From assembly GCF_001638985.1 (NCBI RefSeq), contig NW_017265159.1:124001-188000 (forward strand): DNA of 64,000 bases. Direction: 5' to 3'. The translations under genes and the position numbers were made by a program. The stretch is from Phycomyces blakesleeanus NRRL 1555(-) (Eukaryota > Mucoromycota > Mucoromycetes > Mucorales > Phycomycetaceae). Below, in pieces: positions 13,446 through 25,886 of this stretch (position 1 is its first letter; each line of letters begins with the position of its first letter). The notes below the pieces were generated by a model. It had not been told where the DNA came from, did not search any database, and was given only the letters and a program-made list of their open reading frames with translations.

Positions 13446-14937
13446 CACCCAATAAAAAATATACATATATATATATATAAATTAATAAACACATAAACAT
13501 ATAAAATATTATGCTATACTTTGATGTCAAAGCCATTGCTTTGTACGTGTGTCTAGATTTTGATTTTGAATAAATAAATCTTGTGGTTCACTAGGCTGGG
13601 TGATGGTACAAACTTTAATAATCTAGTTAGAAGAAAAGATATAAATAAGAATTGTTACAATTTTATTTCATTTTTTTGTACATTTCAAATAAAATGTTTA
13701 AATGGTTCATGGAAGATATACTACGCTGTTCTTTTTTTTTTTTAAAAAAAAAAGAAGAGATTGTTGTCATGTTATAGAGATAAGATATGAAGAGAAACAT
13801 AGTTACATTCATGTGCATACGGTTAGAAAAGTACAAATTTGTGACATCAAATTTATCCTACTATACATAATCCGAGTAAATATGCGTATATTCTTGAAAA
13901 CAAAACAAGAAACGAATGTTAATAGTAGTGTGCTGAAAGTTATCTAGGGTCTAAAGTCTATAAAGCCTTTAAATATCTTGTAACAAGAAACACTAGACTA
14001 CAAGCCGTTACCTATAAGAAAGTCCAATCAAATTTCTGGAGTGGGTACAGTCAAAGCTCAATACAGTGATTTTGCTTCTATAACTTTTTAGCGCGTTTTC
14101 TACTAATTATTATTCCTTTTCAAAAAGCACTTTTCTTAAACAATTCACATATGGCAAGATTCACAAGAAGCTTGTCTTTTAATAGATTTTTCTTTAGCTC
14201 TATTCAAAGTAAGGTGAAAAAATAAATACGTTTTGGTACTACCCTATAGAGAAAAAAGGCGATTTTGCCATTTCCTACAGTGATATTTGAAATTTATTCA
14301 TTCTTATTTCCTGCATTCAAAAAACAGTTGTTAGAATTGCCTAGTGGAAAATTGTATGATAGCTATCTAAAGTTAATGCACAAGCAGCTAAATACAATAC
14401 ACTGAACAAAAGATAGACCGATGGCAGCGACATGTGGACATATACTCAAGGACCATTAAATTGCCAACAGATATACCGTACTTGATTGAGCTTCGGTTTG
14501 TGGGTACAAAGTTGGCGGTAAATATCCTGTCTGTATTAAAGAGATTTTTGGGGTTAATACTGTGAAAGTTACGCCGAGTAAATCTGCGTCTGTGCATGAG
14601 ACACTATTGTTACAAAATTGGACCTCGCGCCTATGATGCACTTAATGGTAGCAACAACTATCAGCAATTGTATGGTGCAAGGAAAAAGTAATAATACTAA
14701 AAGCCAGTCCTACTGGCGTTTTGATAGAGATGATTATCCGCACTCTTACCGACCATATCAATCGTCAAACTATAATCATGCTTTGATTTGAAGGTGGTAA
14801 TTGGAATATACTCGTTGTTTATGGGAAACCTCACAGACAGCCTGAAAGTATGCAACATCACTCATAATAAAGAGTTATATCTGTTATTATTAAAATCCCT
14901 GTTGTGCAATGGTTGGTTTACACTGTATTAGTGTGTA
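13446..14937. other. AT-rich intergenic stretch, no gene supported
   Basis: Follows the AP-3 delta stop. It holds (TA)n runs at about 13460-13480 and a T12A10 palindrome at 13732-13753. Short open frames here lack ATGs, splice logic or recognisable residues, and I assign none. Confidence 0.6.
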
Positions 14938-15601
14938 GTGTACGTGCGCCCGGTGTATAACAGTTCCGGAGATTGTTAAGTTGTCAGATTCATTAGCAAG
15001 AAGGAATCAGTGTTTGGTTGCGGATTCTGTTCTTCACTCAATTGTGGTGCGTATACCACAGCCGCAACTGCCCAATTTTTTTTTGGATAAAAAAGCATTC
15101 AAGGAGGCGTCGCGATTTACTAACAAACCTAAAGTCAAAAGTATTCACCCTTACGATAAAATTGGACAGCAGCGACAGATTAGGACCAAATTTGGTACGC
15201 TTCTCGCATATTCAGCTTCAAGGGCATCGCTTCTTGCTTACAACCCATTCACAGTGTTTACGTTTCAAGCGCACAATGACAATAGTAGACTGACCGCTGG
15301 AAAAGCAGCTTCTTCTCTGCTGTAGATTATGGCTTTACAAGTGATCAAACACAAAGATCAAGCTATGTTGAATAGAAAAGTCAAACGACTATATGACGCC
15401 ATTCCAAACTACGAGGTCAAAGATGGATTGAAATGCATTCTAAAACTTTACCCGAAATGTAATGCCAACATTCAAAGCATAGAAAATAACGACTTGGGCA
15501 GTAGTGCAGCAAACTTGGTTGGTATATTGTCTTTTGATCTTCCAAAGCATAATAAGAAAACAGTCATACCTGTCATCCTGGATAGCCTTCAGACAGCATG
15601 A
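14938..15601 (+). pseudogene. Unrecognised open frame interrupted by one in-frame TAG
   Basis: One reading frame stays open from about 14938 to 15601 except for a single TAG at 15323-15325. The two halves (about 128 and 92 codons) lie in exactly the same frame, and an ATG at 15329 follows the stop. The first half contains VRIPQPQLPNFFLDKKAF and KVKSIHPYDKIGQQRQIRTK; the second contains KVKRLYDAIPNYEVKDGLK. Base composition is more even than in the flanks, suggesting past coding function. I recognise no family. It could be a decayed mobile-element protein, given the transposase relic 0.6 kb downstream, or an exon pair with a stop in a missed short intron. Confidence 0.35.
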
Positions 15602-16208
15602 TTTAGATTATTGTTTATTCCTCTTATAGGTTTTGATTTGTCTTACTACTCATCAAGCTGATTTATCTGATTTACCATCTCACAATCTTTTCCTCCCTGC
15701 ATGTATTAATTGATTCACTCAACGTCTTCATACCAATATGTCATAATTCATCAAATGAATCCATGCAAGAATCCAGCGTTTGTCCCATAAAGCTTTAGTA
15801 AAATTGCGGAATGAAGAAAGCGACTATTGTGAACGCAATTTCTTTCCTTGAGTCAAAATTATTTTCATAAGATGGCCAATTTGATTCCTGTAACAGTAGT
15901 GAAATGGTAGAGATTTACTAACATAAACGAAACCTCAATTGCTGCATTCAAAAATAAAGAAACAAAGCCAAATAAACTTTTTTTTTACCTAAGTTGGACA
16001 TAGGTCTACAGCATTGTTCGAACAATATGAATGATCGGCATATGTATTTGCCAAGTATTACCCTTCTTTGATAAGAGAAACGGTGCCGTATATGGCTTTA
16101 AAATCAGGCGATGAAGGTTCTAAAGGAAATGGCTGTGGGTTCTTAGGAAGATTTCCGGGGGTTTTTTTATTTTATTTTAGATTTTACAGTCTCTCCTTGT
16201 TGAGAAAC
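15602..16208. other. Intergenic, no gene supported
   Basis: A 607-bp stretch between the interrupted frame and the transposase relic. I see no splice-consistent exon, RNA gene or clear terminal inverted repeat. Confidence 0.5.
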
Positions 16209-17227
16209 TTACCAAAACATTTGGCAGAATGAGAAAGAAAAAAACCCTTTGAAATCGCTTATATATAAGTTATCACATGCCTCACTGATTCTAGTCATTA
16301 GGTTTTCTTTTTTCAGAAACTGATGTCGCTTCACTTTTCTCTTGACAATAGACCAAGACTGCTCAATTGGCTTCAATTCAGGAAAATACGGAGGAAGATA
16401 CACATATCAATATCCTCTTGATTGGATGGACTTTCTTATATCAGCTGAGCTATGGATAAGAGCATTATCCATGGCAAGGTAATTTCCCTTCATTTCTGGG
16501 TACTTGTCCCTTTCATCAAGAGTAGCCTTTAAGAAGCTCAGATAATGACCTGTCACTGTTTCTGTGCTATAACCACCAATTTCACGTCTAATTTTTTATA
16601 TACTTTGGAGCTCTTAAACTAGCATTAATCAAGCCAGTAGTAGATATTGCACCTAAAATTGACGTTGCGTTAAATTTAGTCGTAGGCATTGTAACTATTG
16701 CAGGAATTCTCTTTTTTGTCCAAGCTATGCCTCGTTTCAAATTGATGTGAAAGGTGGACTCATCAAGAAAGATGCAGTCTGTTGTGAAGTCTAGGCCAGT
16801 CTGTTGCCACTTTTGGACCCAGTCGTACATTTCCTGAATCTTTTTTTTTGCTGTTTCTTTTTACAGGTTGGAGCTCTGCCTGTTTAATAGATAGTTTGTA
16901 TTGAATTGTCGTGAAGTTATAAACAGTATTACGAGAAACATTGAGATCTCCAAATTTTTGTAATAAACACTCAACTACTTTAGTTAAAGCAGCTGAAAGA
17001 TACTTATCGATGTAACGCAAAAGAGAATCCTTATGCTTATCTCCAAGAATACGACGTCGTCCTGATTTTCTTTTTCTTTTTTTTTCAAAAATGCTTTCAG
17101 GATCTTCATAATAGCATTTGACCCATTTCTGAACTGTGCGAATATGAATATCTAGTTGTCTTACAGCAGCAGAAGCACTTAGGCATTTGCTAAAAAATAA
17201 ATGAAAAAAGAAATCACGTTTTCTCAT
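16209..17227 (-). pseudogene. Decayed IS630/Tc1-mariner-type DDE transposase
   Basis: Read on the minus strand the fragments line up as one transposase. The N-terminal HTH part (QLDIHIRTVQKWVKCYYEDP, then a basic stretch), the first catalytic Asp in CIFLDESTFH, the second Asp in LAMDNALIH and the Glu in ELKPIEQSWSIVKRKVKR form the DDE triad order. At least three lesions break it: a frameshift at the T-run near 16845-16855, another near 16590-16600, and a TGA at 16407-16409 between the second and third catalytic blocks. The C-terminus (SEACDNLYISDFKGF) is typical of Mucoromycota copies. All catalytic residues survive, so decay is probably not ancient. I could not identify terminal inverted repeats or a TA duplication. 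Confidence 0.85.
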
Positions 17228-18225
17228 CGTCAGAGTAAAATGTATAGCGTCTTGTTACATAACTCCATATCAACTTTATTGTTCGTTTCATCCAAAACAG
17301 GATGCATTACGTGATTAGAATATCTTTCCGGAGGTTTAATGATCAGGAATTGGGTATGAGAAGTTATTGTTTGGATAGCGAATAGCTTCTCATCAATATG
17401 TCCATCTTCTTAAAGAAATTGTATGTTCATTTCGAATGTCTGTAGAATAAACTGTAATCAAGAAAGATTAACGGGCCGAAAAATACAGTATAGCTTTCCC
17501 TTTTTTATAAAAATAAAATGCCGAGAAATATTTATTGGACAAGCAGAAAGAAACGAAGCCCATATCATGTGATCCCGACTTCATTTCTGGACAGAAACAT
17601 TTTTGCATGACATCAAATTCTGAAGCCACGACTTTTTTTTCTTTTCTTTTTTTACTTTCTGAAATGACTAGATACGTATGACTTAATTTCGCAAAAGGCA
17701 TAATGTTTTTGTCCTAATTTTTTAACGCCTTGTGTGTTGCTCTTGATCTTACATTTTATTAAATGAATATACTTTATATTAATAAGGAAACTTGGTTTAT
17801 CTTATCCATCTTTAATGGTTGTGCGGTTAGACTCATGATGAATCCTTCTTGGCTCTTTTAATAGTTTATTTCTACAACGCTGATGCGTCACCCGCTGCCA
17901 CTTGTAAAGTCAACCGACGTCAACCAGGAAGACTGAATATTTAGGATTTTGATTCTTAATCGTCTATAAAAATAAAAAGAAGGGGGGAGTTGGGGACCCT
18001 TTTTATAGGGGTTTGATTTATTTTTTTATCCATCGATTTCTCTTTACCTCTTCCTTTTGCCTTTCTTCCTTTTTGTGGAGTCTGCTTCTTTGAAAAAGTT
18101 CAACCTTTTTTCATCGTCAAGATCTAGTATAATATACTAAAAGTATAAAGTATATTATAATATAATATATAATCAATTAAAATATATATTATATTATATT
18201 ATATTATATTATATTATATTCTCTC
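17228..18225. other. Intergenic / upstream region, with an ATATT-type repeat before 18226
   Basis: No gene seen in 17228-18100. The last 100 bp are almost pure A/T, and about seven copies of a 5-bp unit (ATATT) at about 18186-18221 lie immediately in front of the ATG at 18226. A pyrimidine-rich tract (about 18020-18090) precedes it, as commonly seen in fungal promoters. Confidence 0.55.
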
Positions 18226-18728
18226 ATGTCATACTTTCAAGCTGGCCGTCGGTCTAATGTCCATTTTGAGACGACGCCTCATGCATATTATGAGCACTAC
18301 AGCATTGCTGCACCAAACTACGATCTTTATCCGAGTCTATCCAGACGTCTGGGTAATGGACACACTCATCAACCTACCAAACCACCTCGTAGAGAGGCTC
18401 AGATGGATTTCGCAGCAATGAACGTTATGACAAACGAGACATTTGGATATGAGCAAAATCGACAACCTCATCCATATGTCCCTCCTTTCCAGCCTGCCCC
18501 TGTAGTTGAACAGCAATTTGACTGGGATCTGTACCCTTTGATTCGTCGCAACGTAAGTACTTACAAACAGATTTATGGTGATCTCTGAAATTGTGCCTTT
18601 TTTTTGCTTTCTTTCATCATCTGTCGTGCAATTAATAATATTATCACCCGATATAGGTTGAAAACTTTGGCACTGACCAGATGCGACAACGATTGCACGC
18701 CATGGAAACAACAGTGACAATGATTTGA
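18226..18728 (+). CDS. Small uncharacterised protein, Tyr/Pro-rich
   Basis: Two exons, 18226-18552 and 18657-18728, joined by a GTAAGT...ATAG intron in phase 0, give 132 residues. The N-terminus reads MSYFQAGRRSNVHFETTPHA. Two similar short blocks occur: NYDLYPSLSRRLG near residue 31 and FDWDLYPLIRRN near residue 98, so a DLYP-x-x-x-RR motif is present twice, suggesting a repeated interaction motif. There is no signal peptide or membrane segment. I do not recognise a family. The short second exon is supported by good splice sites and an open frame ending in TGA. Confidence 0.6.
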
Positions 18729-19126
18729 TCAAAGTAAACCAGACCAGTGAAAATATTATTGTTTTTAATGAACCCCCCCTTTTTTTATAATAATAATAAA
18801 ACCAATTTTTTTTTAAATAAAAAACTTGAGAGCACAAAATAAGCTTATGCTACCCATGGTTAAATTCAATGGGTCATCCCACTTGTTTATTGGTTTAACT
18901 GTTTTCTTGTTGTTTATCTACACACTTCAGGTCAAATTTCCTTTTATGTACTTTCTTATTCTCATTTTAGTACTTGGTTGAAACAAGGCTAGAATATGAT
19001 GGATAGAAACGACGTCAACAAGGGATTTTTTATTATCGTTTTATAAATGTGTATCTCTCTATTCAAAAGCAAGATATTTGTCTGTTGGTATTTATACAGC
19101 ACAAGTTATATATATATATATTGTAA

Positions 19127-19435
19127 TCAGGAAGGTCTGCCATAGGTATATGTTTCGGATGTTTTCAAGTGAATATTTGGACCAGCCGTACTCTTGTTCT
19201 TCTTGAAAACATCTGTAATAGACCACCCATTCGATTTATAAGAAAGTGAAGGGTGATTTCGGTTGGAAGTAGGACTATTGGAGTCTGTAGGGTCGAGATA
19301 ATCGCCATCGTGGTAGGCTGCCTCATAATAGCTTCTATCGTGCGACTCAAACTGGGACTGTGATCGTCGACGTTTCGTGTATTGGTCCAGTTTGTGGAGG
19401 TCAAGTTTATGTCGCATTTTTTCTACAAGGCCCAT
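19127..19435 (-). CDS. Small hydrophilic uncharacterised protein
   Basis: An uninterrupted 102-codon frame beginning MGLVEKMRHKLDLHKLDQYT. It is basic at the N-terminus (KRRRSQSQF), Tyr/Asp-rich in the middle (YYEAAYHDGDYLDPTDSN) and ends GRPS. No membrane segment or known domain. Composition differs from random translation of the surrounding AT-rich DNA, and the ATG is the first in frame. The function is unknown. It could be a lineage-specific disordered protein. Confidence 0.5.
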   Translation of the reverse strand: MGLVEKMRHKLDLHKLDQYTKRRRSQSQFESHDRSYYEAAYHDGDYLDPTDSNSPTSNRNHPSLSYKSNGWSITDVFKKNKSTAGPNIHLKTSETYTYGRPS

Positions 19436-20258
19436 GGTAGTAGATATACTCCAGAATACGAAGGAGAAGGTGAGAGAATAGTAACGCTAGTGCTAATAAG
19501 AAGAAGGAAAGAAGAAGGAAAACAGAGGGAAAAAGGAAAAAAGAAAAATGGTTATAAACTCATCTACAATTTGTACACGGCAAAAGGTTAAATACCGGAT
19601 TTCATCCTTTAAATGTATTATATATTTTTTCAGAACCTCCGAGACTCATTACAAAATATGGTAAATTTTATTGCTGGTATTTAAATATTTTGGCAGTGAT
19701 TTTGTGGATAATGTATTTAAATCCCAATAGAAAGAAAGAAAATAAAGGATAGATAGAGAATTAGCCTCATAATTTCGCTTCCCAGACTCAATCGATCGCG
19801 AGACCCAGATTGACCCAATTAACAGTGAGAGTTAACTTATATTTATGGTATAAAATATTAAGGCTATTTTGTTGTATACCTACAAGTTTCTATAGTTGTT
19901 CCACACAGTCCATTCTATTCAAAATATGATTAGTTCACCTCAATGGCTTATAATAATTGCTGTATATATTAAGCCATACAAGCGGTGAAGTATCTAATTA
20001 TATAAAAAAATTATATATATATATACTTATTAGAAGGAAATCTCAGCCTATACATGTATACATATATAAATGTATACAAACTCCAAAAAAACAAAAATCC
20101 CCTCTTTGTAACAAACCAAAACTTCTCGTAAATAATTGTAAGTTGATTTGTGGTCTACAAAATTTCTTGACACCAAACAATTTATTTTAGACTTCTTACT
20201 AAAGTATGCTGGTTATTCTAATCTAGCTCTTGTTTTCCCACCTTAACAAATCAAGGAC
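19436..20258. other. Intergenic, no gene supported
   Basis: AT-rich stretch between the minus-strand small gene and the Gcr1_C-domain gene, containing scattered (TA)n and A-rich runs. No exon with convincing splice sites or composition. Confidence 0.5.
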
Positions 20259-21053
20259 ATGAATAACCAAACCAACAACACAGCTATAAGCTCCCAAGAA
20301 CCTCAACCAGTCACTGACAATAGTTCCTCGATTCAGAATAGCGAACGACTAGATTTTATACGAAATACGGTTAATCAGGCACAAAATATATCCAGACCTT
20401 GTGACATAAGTCGTGAAGACATTTTGACTTCAAACAAAAGGATAGAAATGATGTTACAGGAGGTGATGACCACCATGAACGCAGGCTTTGAGTCCGTGCA
20501 TGCCTCAATACGTTTGCTTCAGGCTACACAATCCCGTCAAACGACAGAGCTCCAGAAGCTCAACAGATATTTTACCGATTTCTTTTCTCTTGGAAACGCC
20601 CTTTTCAATCCCTCTTCAGCAAACCCACAAACACCAAACCCATCAACACAAACCCCACCATCAGCCGTACATCTTCAACAGAGTGCGGCTGTCGATATTC
20701 CATCGACAGCAAATATACCATCCAGTGTCGCTATGAAATCATCATTTCCTCAATATAAAATGAATAGAATAATTGTCACTGTCACTGACCTTTGGAGAGA
20801 ATACGCATCTGGTTTCAACGACAGTCCATCAATACAATCTTTAGAAGCAAAATATGGTACAAGGTGGAGGCAGGACAGAAAAGAATCCAGATACTTTAGC
20901 AGAAGAAAAGAAATATACGATGCCATAAAATCAAAAGCAGAACAAGAAGATATCTCGTACGAACTAGCTGCACAATGTATGGAGGCTCAGCGAGTACAGC
21001 TTGGTGTGTCCTTAGATAAATATAGGTTATATTTAAAGCACCAGAATACCTAA
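20259..21053 (+). CDS. Gcr1_C-domain (GCR1-type DNA-binding) protein
   Basis: A single 264-codon exon. The C-terminal part (about residues 170-240) reads TVTDLWREYASGFND, then LEAKYGTRWRQ and SRYFSRRKEIYDAIKSKA. This matches the Gcr1_C-type DNA-binding domain with its conserved VxxLWxEY, KYGxxWR and FSRRKxIYxxI blocks. In yeast, this domain recognises CTTCC sites upstream of glycolytic genes. In other fungi it occurs in many paralogues, some in expanded or mobile families. The N-terminal 110 residues include a segment that may form a coiled coil (RIEMMLQEVMTTMNAGFESV), followed by a Pro/Ser/Thr-rich linker with several NPSTQTP-like repeats. A nuclear regulator is likely; its targets are unknown. 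Confidence 0.8.
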   Translation: MNNQTNNTAISSQEPQPVTDNSSSIQNSERLDFIRNTVNQAQNISRPCDISREDILTSNKRIEMMLQEVMTTMNAGFESVHASIRLLQATQSRQTTELQKLNRYFTDFFSLGNALFNPSSANPQTPNPSTQTPPSAVHLQQSAAVDIPSTANIPSSVAMKSSFPQYKMNRIIVTVTDLWREYASGFNDSPSIQSLEAKYGTRWRQDRKESRYFSRRKEIYDAIKSKAEQEDISYELAAQCMEAQRVQLGVSLDKYRLYLKHQNT

Positions 21054-23271
21054 AGAAAAAGAAAACAATACGCATCTTCTCTTTTTGTATGCATGCATGT
21101 ATGTACGTATGCGCGTATGTACGTACGGACGTATGTGAGTGTGTATTGGAATAAAATATACCTTTCTCTCATTACTGTGCTCAGTTGTTAGTTTACATTG
21201 GTCCCAAGTAAATATTAATGAATTTCAATGAAAAGCCCATTTTACTGTCATATTACTTTAGAAGATAAATTAAAACAAGGTCACTTACATATCTCTATAC
21301 TTTGGTAGATTTGGATGATACAAGTTTAAATTTTGTAACAAAAAAGAAGAATATATATATATTCTAATTTTTGCTTTCTATATCTCTTTTGCAGTACCGT
21401 CTTAAGATGGTTGCCAAGATTATTGCTATCCTTTAATATAAAGGCATATAGTGCATTCTATTTAAAATCAGGAATTTTGGGATTTGAGCCAATTACCTTT
21501 TTAAAATTATAGAGAAGGCAAAATATGAACAGACTAAAAAGATTGTCAATTTAAGAATGCAGTATAATCTTGCCAGTGAACTTGTATGTCTAAAGAAGAA
21601 AAAATTCATTTATTGAATTTTATCTTTAGCTATAAAATTAGTCTATCGCTATTTCTCTCTTTGCATTTCACACTTCTTTAAGAGCAACTGCACTAATTAA
21701 AATAAACATTGCGTTTTACTTGTTTATATATATCTGTGATGTTTCTCTTTTAATCGAATGATCGAATGTAAAGATTATGAGATAAGTCTCCCAAAATTTA
21801 TGCTCACTATGATGCTGACAATCTTGGAAATATATACCTTGCATTTTTGTTTTATTATAGATAAAATACAAATGTTTAATAAAATTACCAGTGAAGAAGA
21901 CTATGTTAAACTGTATGGTTATATAAATGTTCTTATCAAATATAACTAAAATATGGGCCTTTATTTTTATTTTTATTTACTTTATTCAGTTGTCGATATA
22001 GCTTAACTACATTTATTAAACATCAGTGAGAAACATAACTTTTGCAGATACTTTCAGTATTTGGTTTAACAACGCTTGTCATTTGAGGATATCATCAGTT
22101 TTTCTACTTTAATTTCTCTTGTATCCTATATTTTCATAGTCTTTTAATAAATTTAAACTCATGGCAAGATCCATACAGACCAAAAATAATAATGGCAATA
22201 ATAGTGAAAATACAGTACATGAGACTCTTTATGATACACCATTAATGATCATTGTCTTACAATCACTTTTGAAAACAAAAATTCTATATATAATTATTGG
22301 TTTATTATTGGTCTCGCATTTTTCTGCAAATCAACGGCTTTCCAAATCAAGTTTTATTTGTGAGACCAGTGTTTCTTTGTGGAAGCAAAAATATGAAAGG
22401 GTTTTGTGGGGGTGCACTCTATTTATTCTTGAGAACTGGGTTATGATGAGTTCAATATTTGTCTTTAGTTGAAAAATATCTAGTTCTATAAACTATCTAA
22501 CTTCAATATAAGCATATTATATGTAAGTATCTCTTAATAGAAGCCATGGTCGATAGGAGCTGCCAGCCTAATAAAATAAACCTTTCGGCTATCAACAAAT
22601 AAGCAAGTATAATTAGATAATAAACTTGCCAACATCAAACCCTTTTCTCTTTCTTTTCCGTTTTACAAATACTGCAATAAAGTAATGTCATAATCATATT
22701 GCCATGACAACACACGGTATTTGCCAGTAAAATCAACTGTATATTTTAAGCAAAATAGTTTTTGCCCTGATGTGGTTTCTACGCAAACCGTTTGTAATCC
22801 TTTCAATATATTTATCTTTTTATTATTAGAGTTTTGTCAACGATTATTAATTCGTTTACTTTTGTTTCTTTGAGCATATATAGCTTGAATATATGTATAT
22901 TATTGATAAAGACCCGAGTCCTTTGAATATGGTGAACAGTAATAGTGACCGAAAATGTGTCACTCAATCTGCTTTTGACTATTTATTTAACCTCATTTGT
23001 TATACAAGGGATTTCGTTTAACAAACGTACCAACCTTGAGTGTAAATAATTCGTGAGTGTGAGTATGTTTGTGTATATGTGCGTGTGAGTCAAGCTGTTT
23101 GTTTGCTTTTCTCTTTTATAGAAAAAGAAAAAAAGGGCTTGAAGTATATACTTATAAAAGTATAAGTATATAAGCCTTTAAAATATCTGAATTATCGAAC
23201 AGAAAAGGATCTATTGACCCTATTTGGCTTTTTAGGCTTGGTTGGTGATCTTGTTAATTTGATTATTAGTC

Positions 23272-23302
<31 letters not shown>

Positions 23303-24855
23303 ATTGGAATAAAGTTAATGTTTATCAAAAAGCACCAGAGGCTTCAACCAAGAAGTTTTGCTATTTATTCTTTTACAAATTGAGCTCCCTTTTGTATCAT
23401 CAAGTATATGTATGAAAGTTGGAAACACGACATCTTATTTCTTTCTGAAAATTATATTTAAGAAGATCGGCATACTTTATCAAACTTCTTGTAAATTATC
23501 TTCTTGTAATCCGAAAATCTCTCCGTATAACCCGACATACACACCAAATACACGCCGCTGCTAAACACATTACCGGAAGTCGGTACAAACGGTACACGAA
23601 TGTAGTACTGTAGGACTCTTGGTGCATGACTATAGTGCATCAGATGTTTACCATTCATGACTTTAGATAACTTTAGTTAAAGAGAATAATAATAATATAT
23701 ATATATTGTCTATAATGTTAAAAGGCTTTTTATTTTCCATGGCCTTAAAGTTAACCTTATTTAAAGGTTGATCTTAAATAACTATATAAAAAAAATAAAG
23801 AAAGAGAAAGAAAGCCAATACCATACATAGATACATAGATACATAGATACAAATCTATATATATATATATAATTCACCTTAATTACAGGTACAAAAAGAT
23901 GTAATCGAAAAAGACAAAAAAAAATACATAGATGATAAGAAATATATTTTGTTTTTCAGTTACGCTTTTGGTATCTAGATGGCTGTGCTTGTAGAAACCA
24001 AAAAAAGGATGGTTTGCCACAGAGGTGTGGCTCAAACATATTGTGTGTTCAACCAATGACTACGTCATAATCGATGGGGTTACCTTTAGCCACAAATCCA
24101 ATGTAAGTTATATAAATTACCTTGAGTCCAATCGAGGGCTGGGACAATCTCGACCAAACAAGGTCCCGCCCCCTCCCTTCTTTCACCTCCCCTCCAAGAT
24201 AAAATAAAATATTAAAGGAAAAATTAAAGGGGGTTCAAAAGAGGGATAAGGGCGATAAAGGAGAATTTTTCTTATGTGTGTAAGTGTGGATGGGCAGTTT
24301 GGTTTGTTGTTTGTTTGTAGACTGAATATTGACTAATAGCAATAACTCTGTGTACATCTTGGTACATTTTGAAAGCAAAAAGCAAAAACACAACCAAGCG
24401 AAAGTTTTGTAATGAGAAAATAATATCAATCAAGTTTGCCAAGATATCCCTATAGATGAATTATAGAAATCAGTTATAATCACAGTTACCTTGTTTGTAC
24501 ATGCAGACACACCGACGCACAAATATATTATATATATATATGTATACACAAGCCTTGTATACACAATCATTTTTAGTAACAAGCCTATAATTGGCAATTT
24601 TTGTTATAAATCAGATCAATCACTTGAAAGATAAAATAAAGTAAAATAAATGTGCATATATATATATATAAAAGAAAGACAGAATCGTTTTGTTGTACGC
24701 TGGAATGAGAGGAAGGCAATGCAAAGCCTGATTAAAGTGACTACACTGTGGCTCACACAGGGGGTACAAAATTGGCGTGTGCTAAAATAAAATCAAATGT
24801 ATTTTTGGCTTTTTCCTTTTTTCCTATCGGTGTCGCCTTCTTTCGCTTGTTTTTC
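21054..24855. other. 3.8-kb AT-rich gene-poor interval
   Basis: No gene I can support. It contains a degenerate GTAC/GTAT tetranucleotide tract (about 21088-21140), a (TA)n run near 23279-23302, GATACATA repeats near 23828-23852 and more (TA)n near 23856 and 24657. A 103-codon open frame at 22161-22472 has a hydrophobic stretch (LYIIIGLLLVSHF) but no recognisable features, and I leave it unassigned. Confidence 0.55.
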
Positions 24856-25285
24856 ATGTCTTCCAACTATCAATATCCTCCTCCTCCCCAAGGCCAATAC
24901 TACGCTCCTCCCCAAGGCGGTGAATACGGTGCTCCTCCTCCAGGCGCTTATGGTGCTCCTCCTCCAGGTGCCTATGGTGCTCCCCAGGGCGGATACCAGC
25001 CAGCGTAAATATCATTTTATTTAGTCAAACAGTCATTCCATTTAAGTCCATTCCAATTCTAAATTGGCATTTGTCATTCTTTAGACCCCCTCCTCAGACC
25101 GTCTATATTCAGCAGCAGCCACAGAAGCAGGACGATTCCAGTTGTTGTTGGGGATGGTAAGTAACTTATATTTTGATTTGGATATATGTATATGCGTTTT
25201 TGTATATATATATTGATTTCTAATATAAAATTATAATAGTCTTGCCGGTCTCTGTATCTGCTGTGCCCTGGAAGAAATGTGTTAA
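24856..25285 (+). CDS. CYSTM-type cysteine-rich small membrane protein
   Basis: Three exons, 24856-25004, 25085-25156 and 25240-25285, give 88 residues with consistent phases. The N-terminal two-thirds is a low-complexity Pro/Gly/Tyr/Gln region with repeats of the form GAPPPGAY. The C-terminus reads SSCCWGCLAGLCICCALEEMC, the cysteine-rich transmembrane module found in tail-anchored stress-related proteins of fungi and plants. The Cys-rich hydrophobic end is expected to sit in a membrane and may be palmitoylated. The start is the ATG in front of SSNYQYPPPP. The cellular role is unknown; links to metal or oxidative stress in the family are correlative. Confidence 0.85.
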
Positions 25286-25886
25286 AAAGTAATAGTAATA
25301 ATAATAGTATATACAAAAACAAACATAAATACCTATCTGTACAAGGGACATACACCTTTTCTTTAAAAATAGAAGGAAGGAAGGAAGGAAGAGAGGGAAG
25401 AAGAAAAGACAAGTACAAAGCTAGAATGAATTGTAGTGTAAATTGAATTTCTTCATTGAGCTTTTTGTACTTGTTCATTTTGTTTAATCAAAAAATCAAA
25501 AATATGAAAGTTGACTTTCTAAACCAAACAAAAAATAATTATAATATTAATAAGCATATCTAAAACAAAAATTGTAATAAGGAAGTTCTTTCAAAGTCTT
25601 ATGCTGTTTCTGCTCTTGTTGTTTAAATAGAAAGAAGTATATATTCAATTGAATCAATAATTTCTTGGCACAAAGACAAGTGACTCATTTTACGAGGAAC
25701 CCAATTCACACAAAACTAAACCTTTGTCGCTTTTGACTCGCAGGCAACGAGAGTCACAAATCAAGGCATCCGCTTGATTTGGAAACCTCAAACTCACCAA
25801 CATCCTTTTTGTGACCCCGCATTAAAACTGCACTTGCCAACAGTCAAAAATAATAATAATATAGATATAGATATATATATAAAATA
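25286..25886. other. Intergenic with purine-rich tract
   Basis: Contains a GGAA-type tract (about 25375-25410) downstream of the CYSTM gene, then AT-rich sequence leading to the Brl1/Brr6 gene. No gene seen. Confidence 0.5.

Noticed and set aside
22161..22472. 103-codon open frame with a hydrophobic stretch
   Set aside because: Isolated in a 3.8-kb gene-poor interval, no recognisable family, composition close to that of translated AT-rich DNA.
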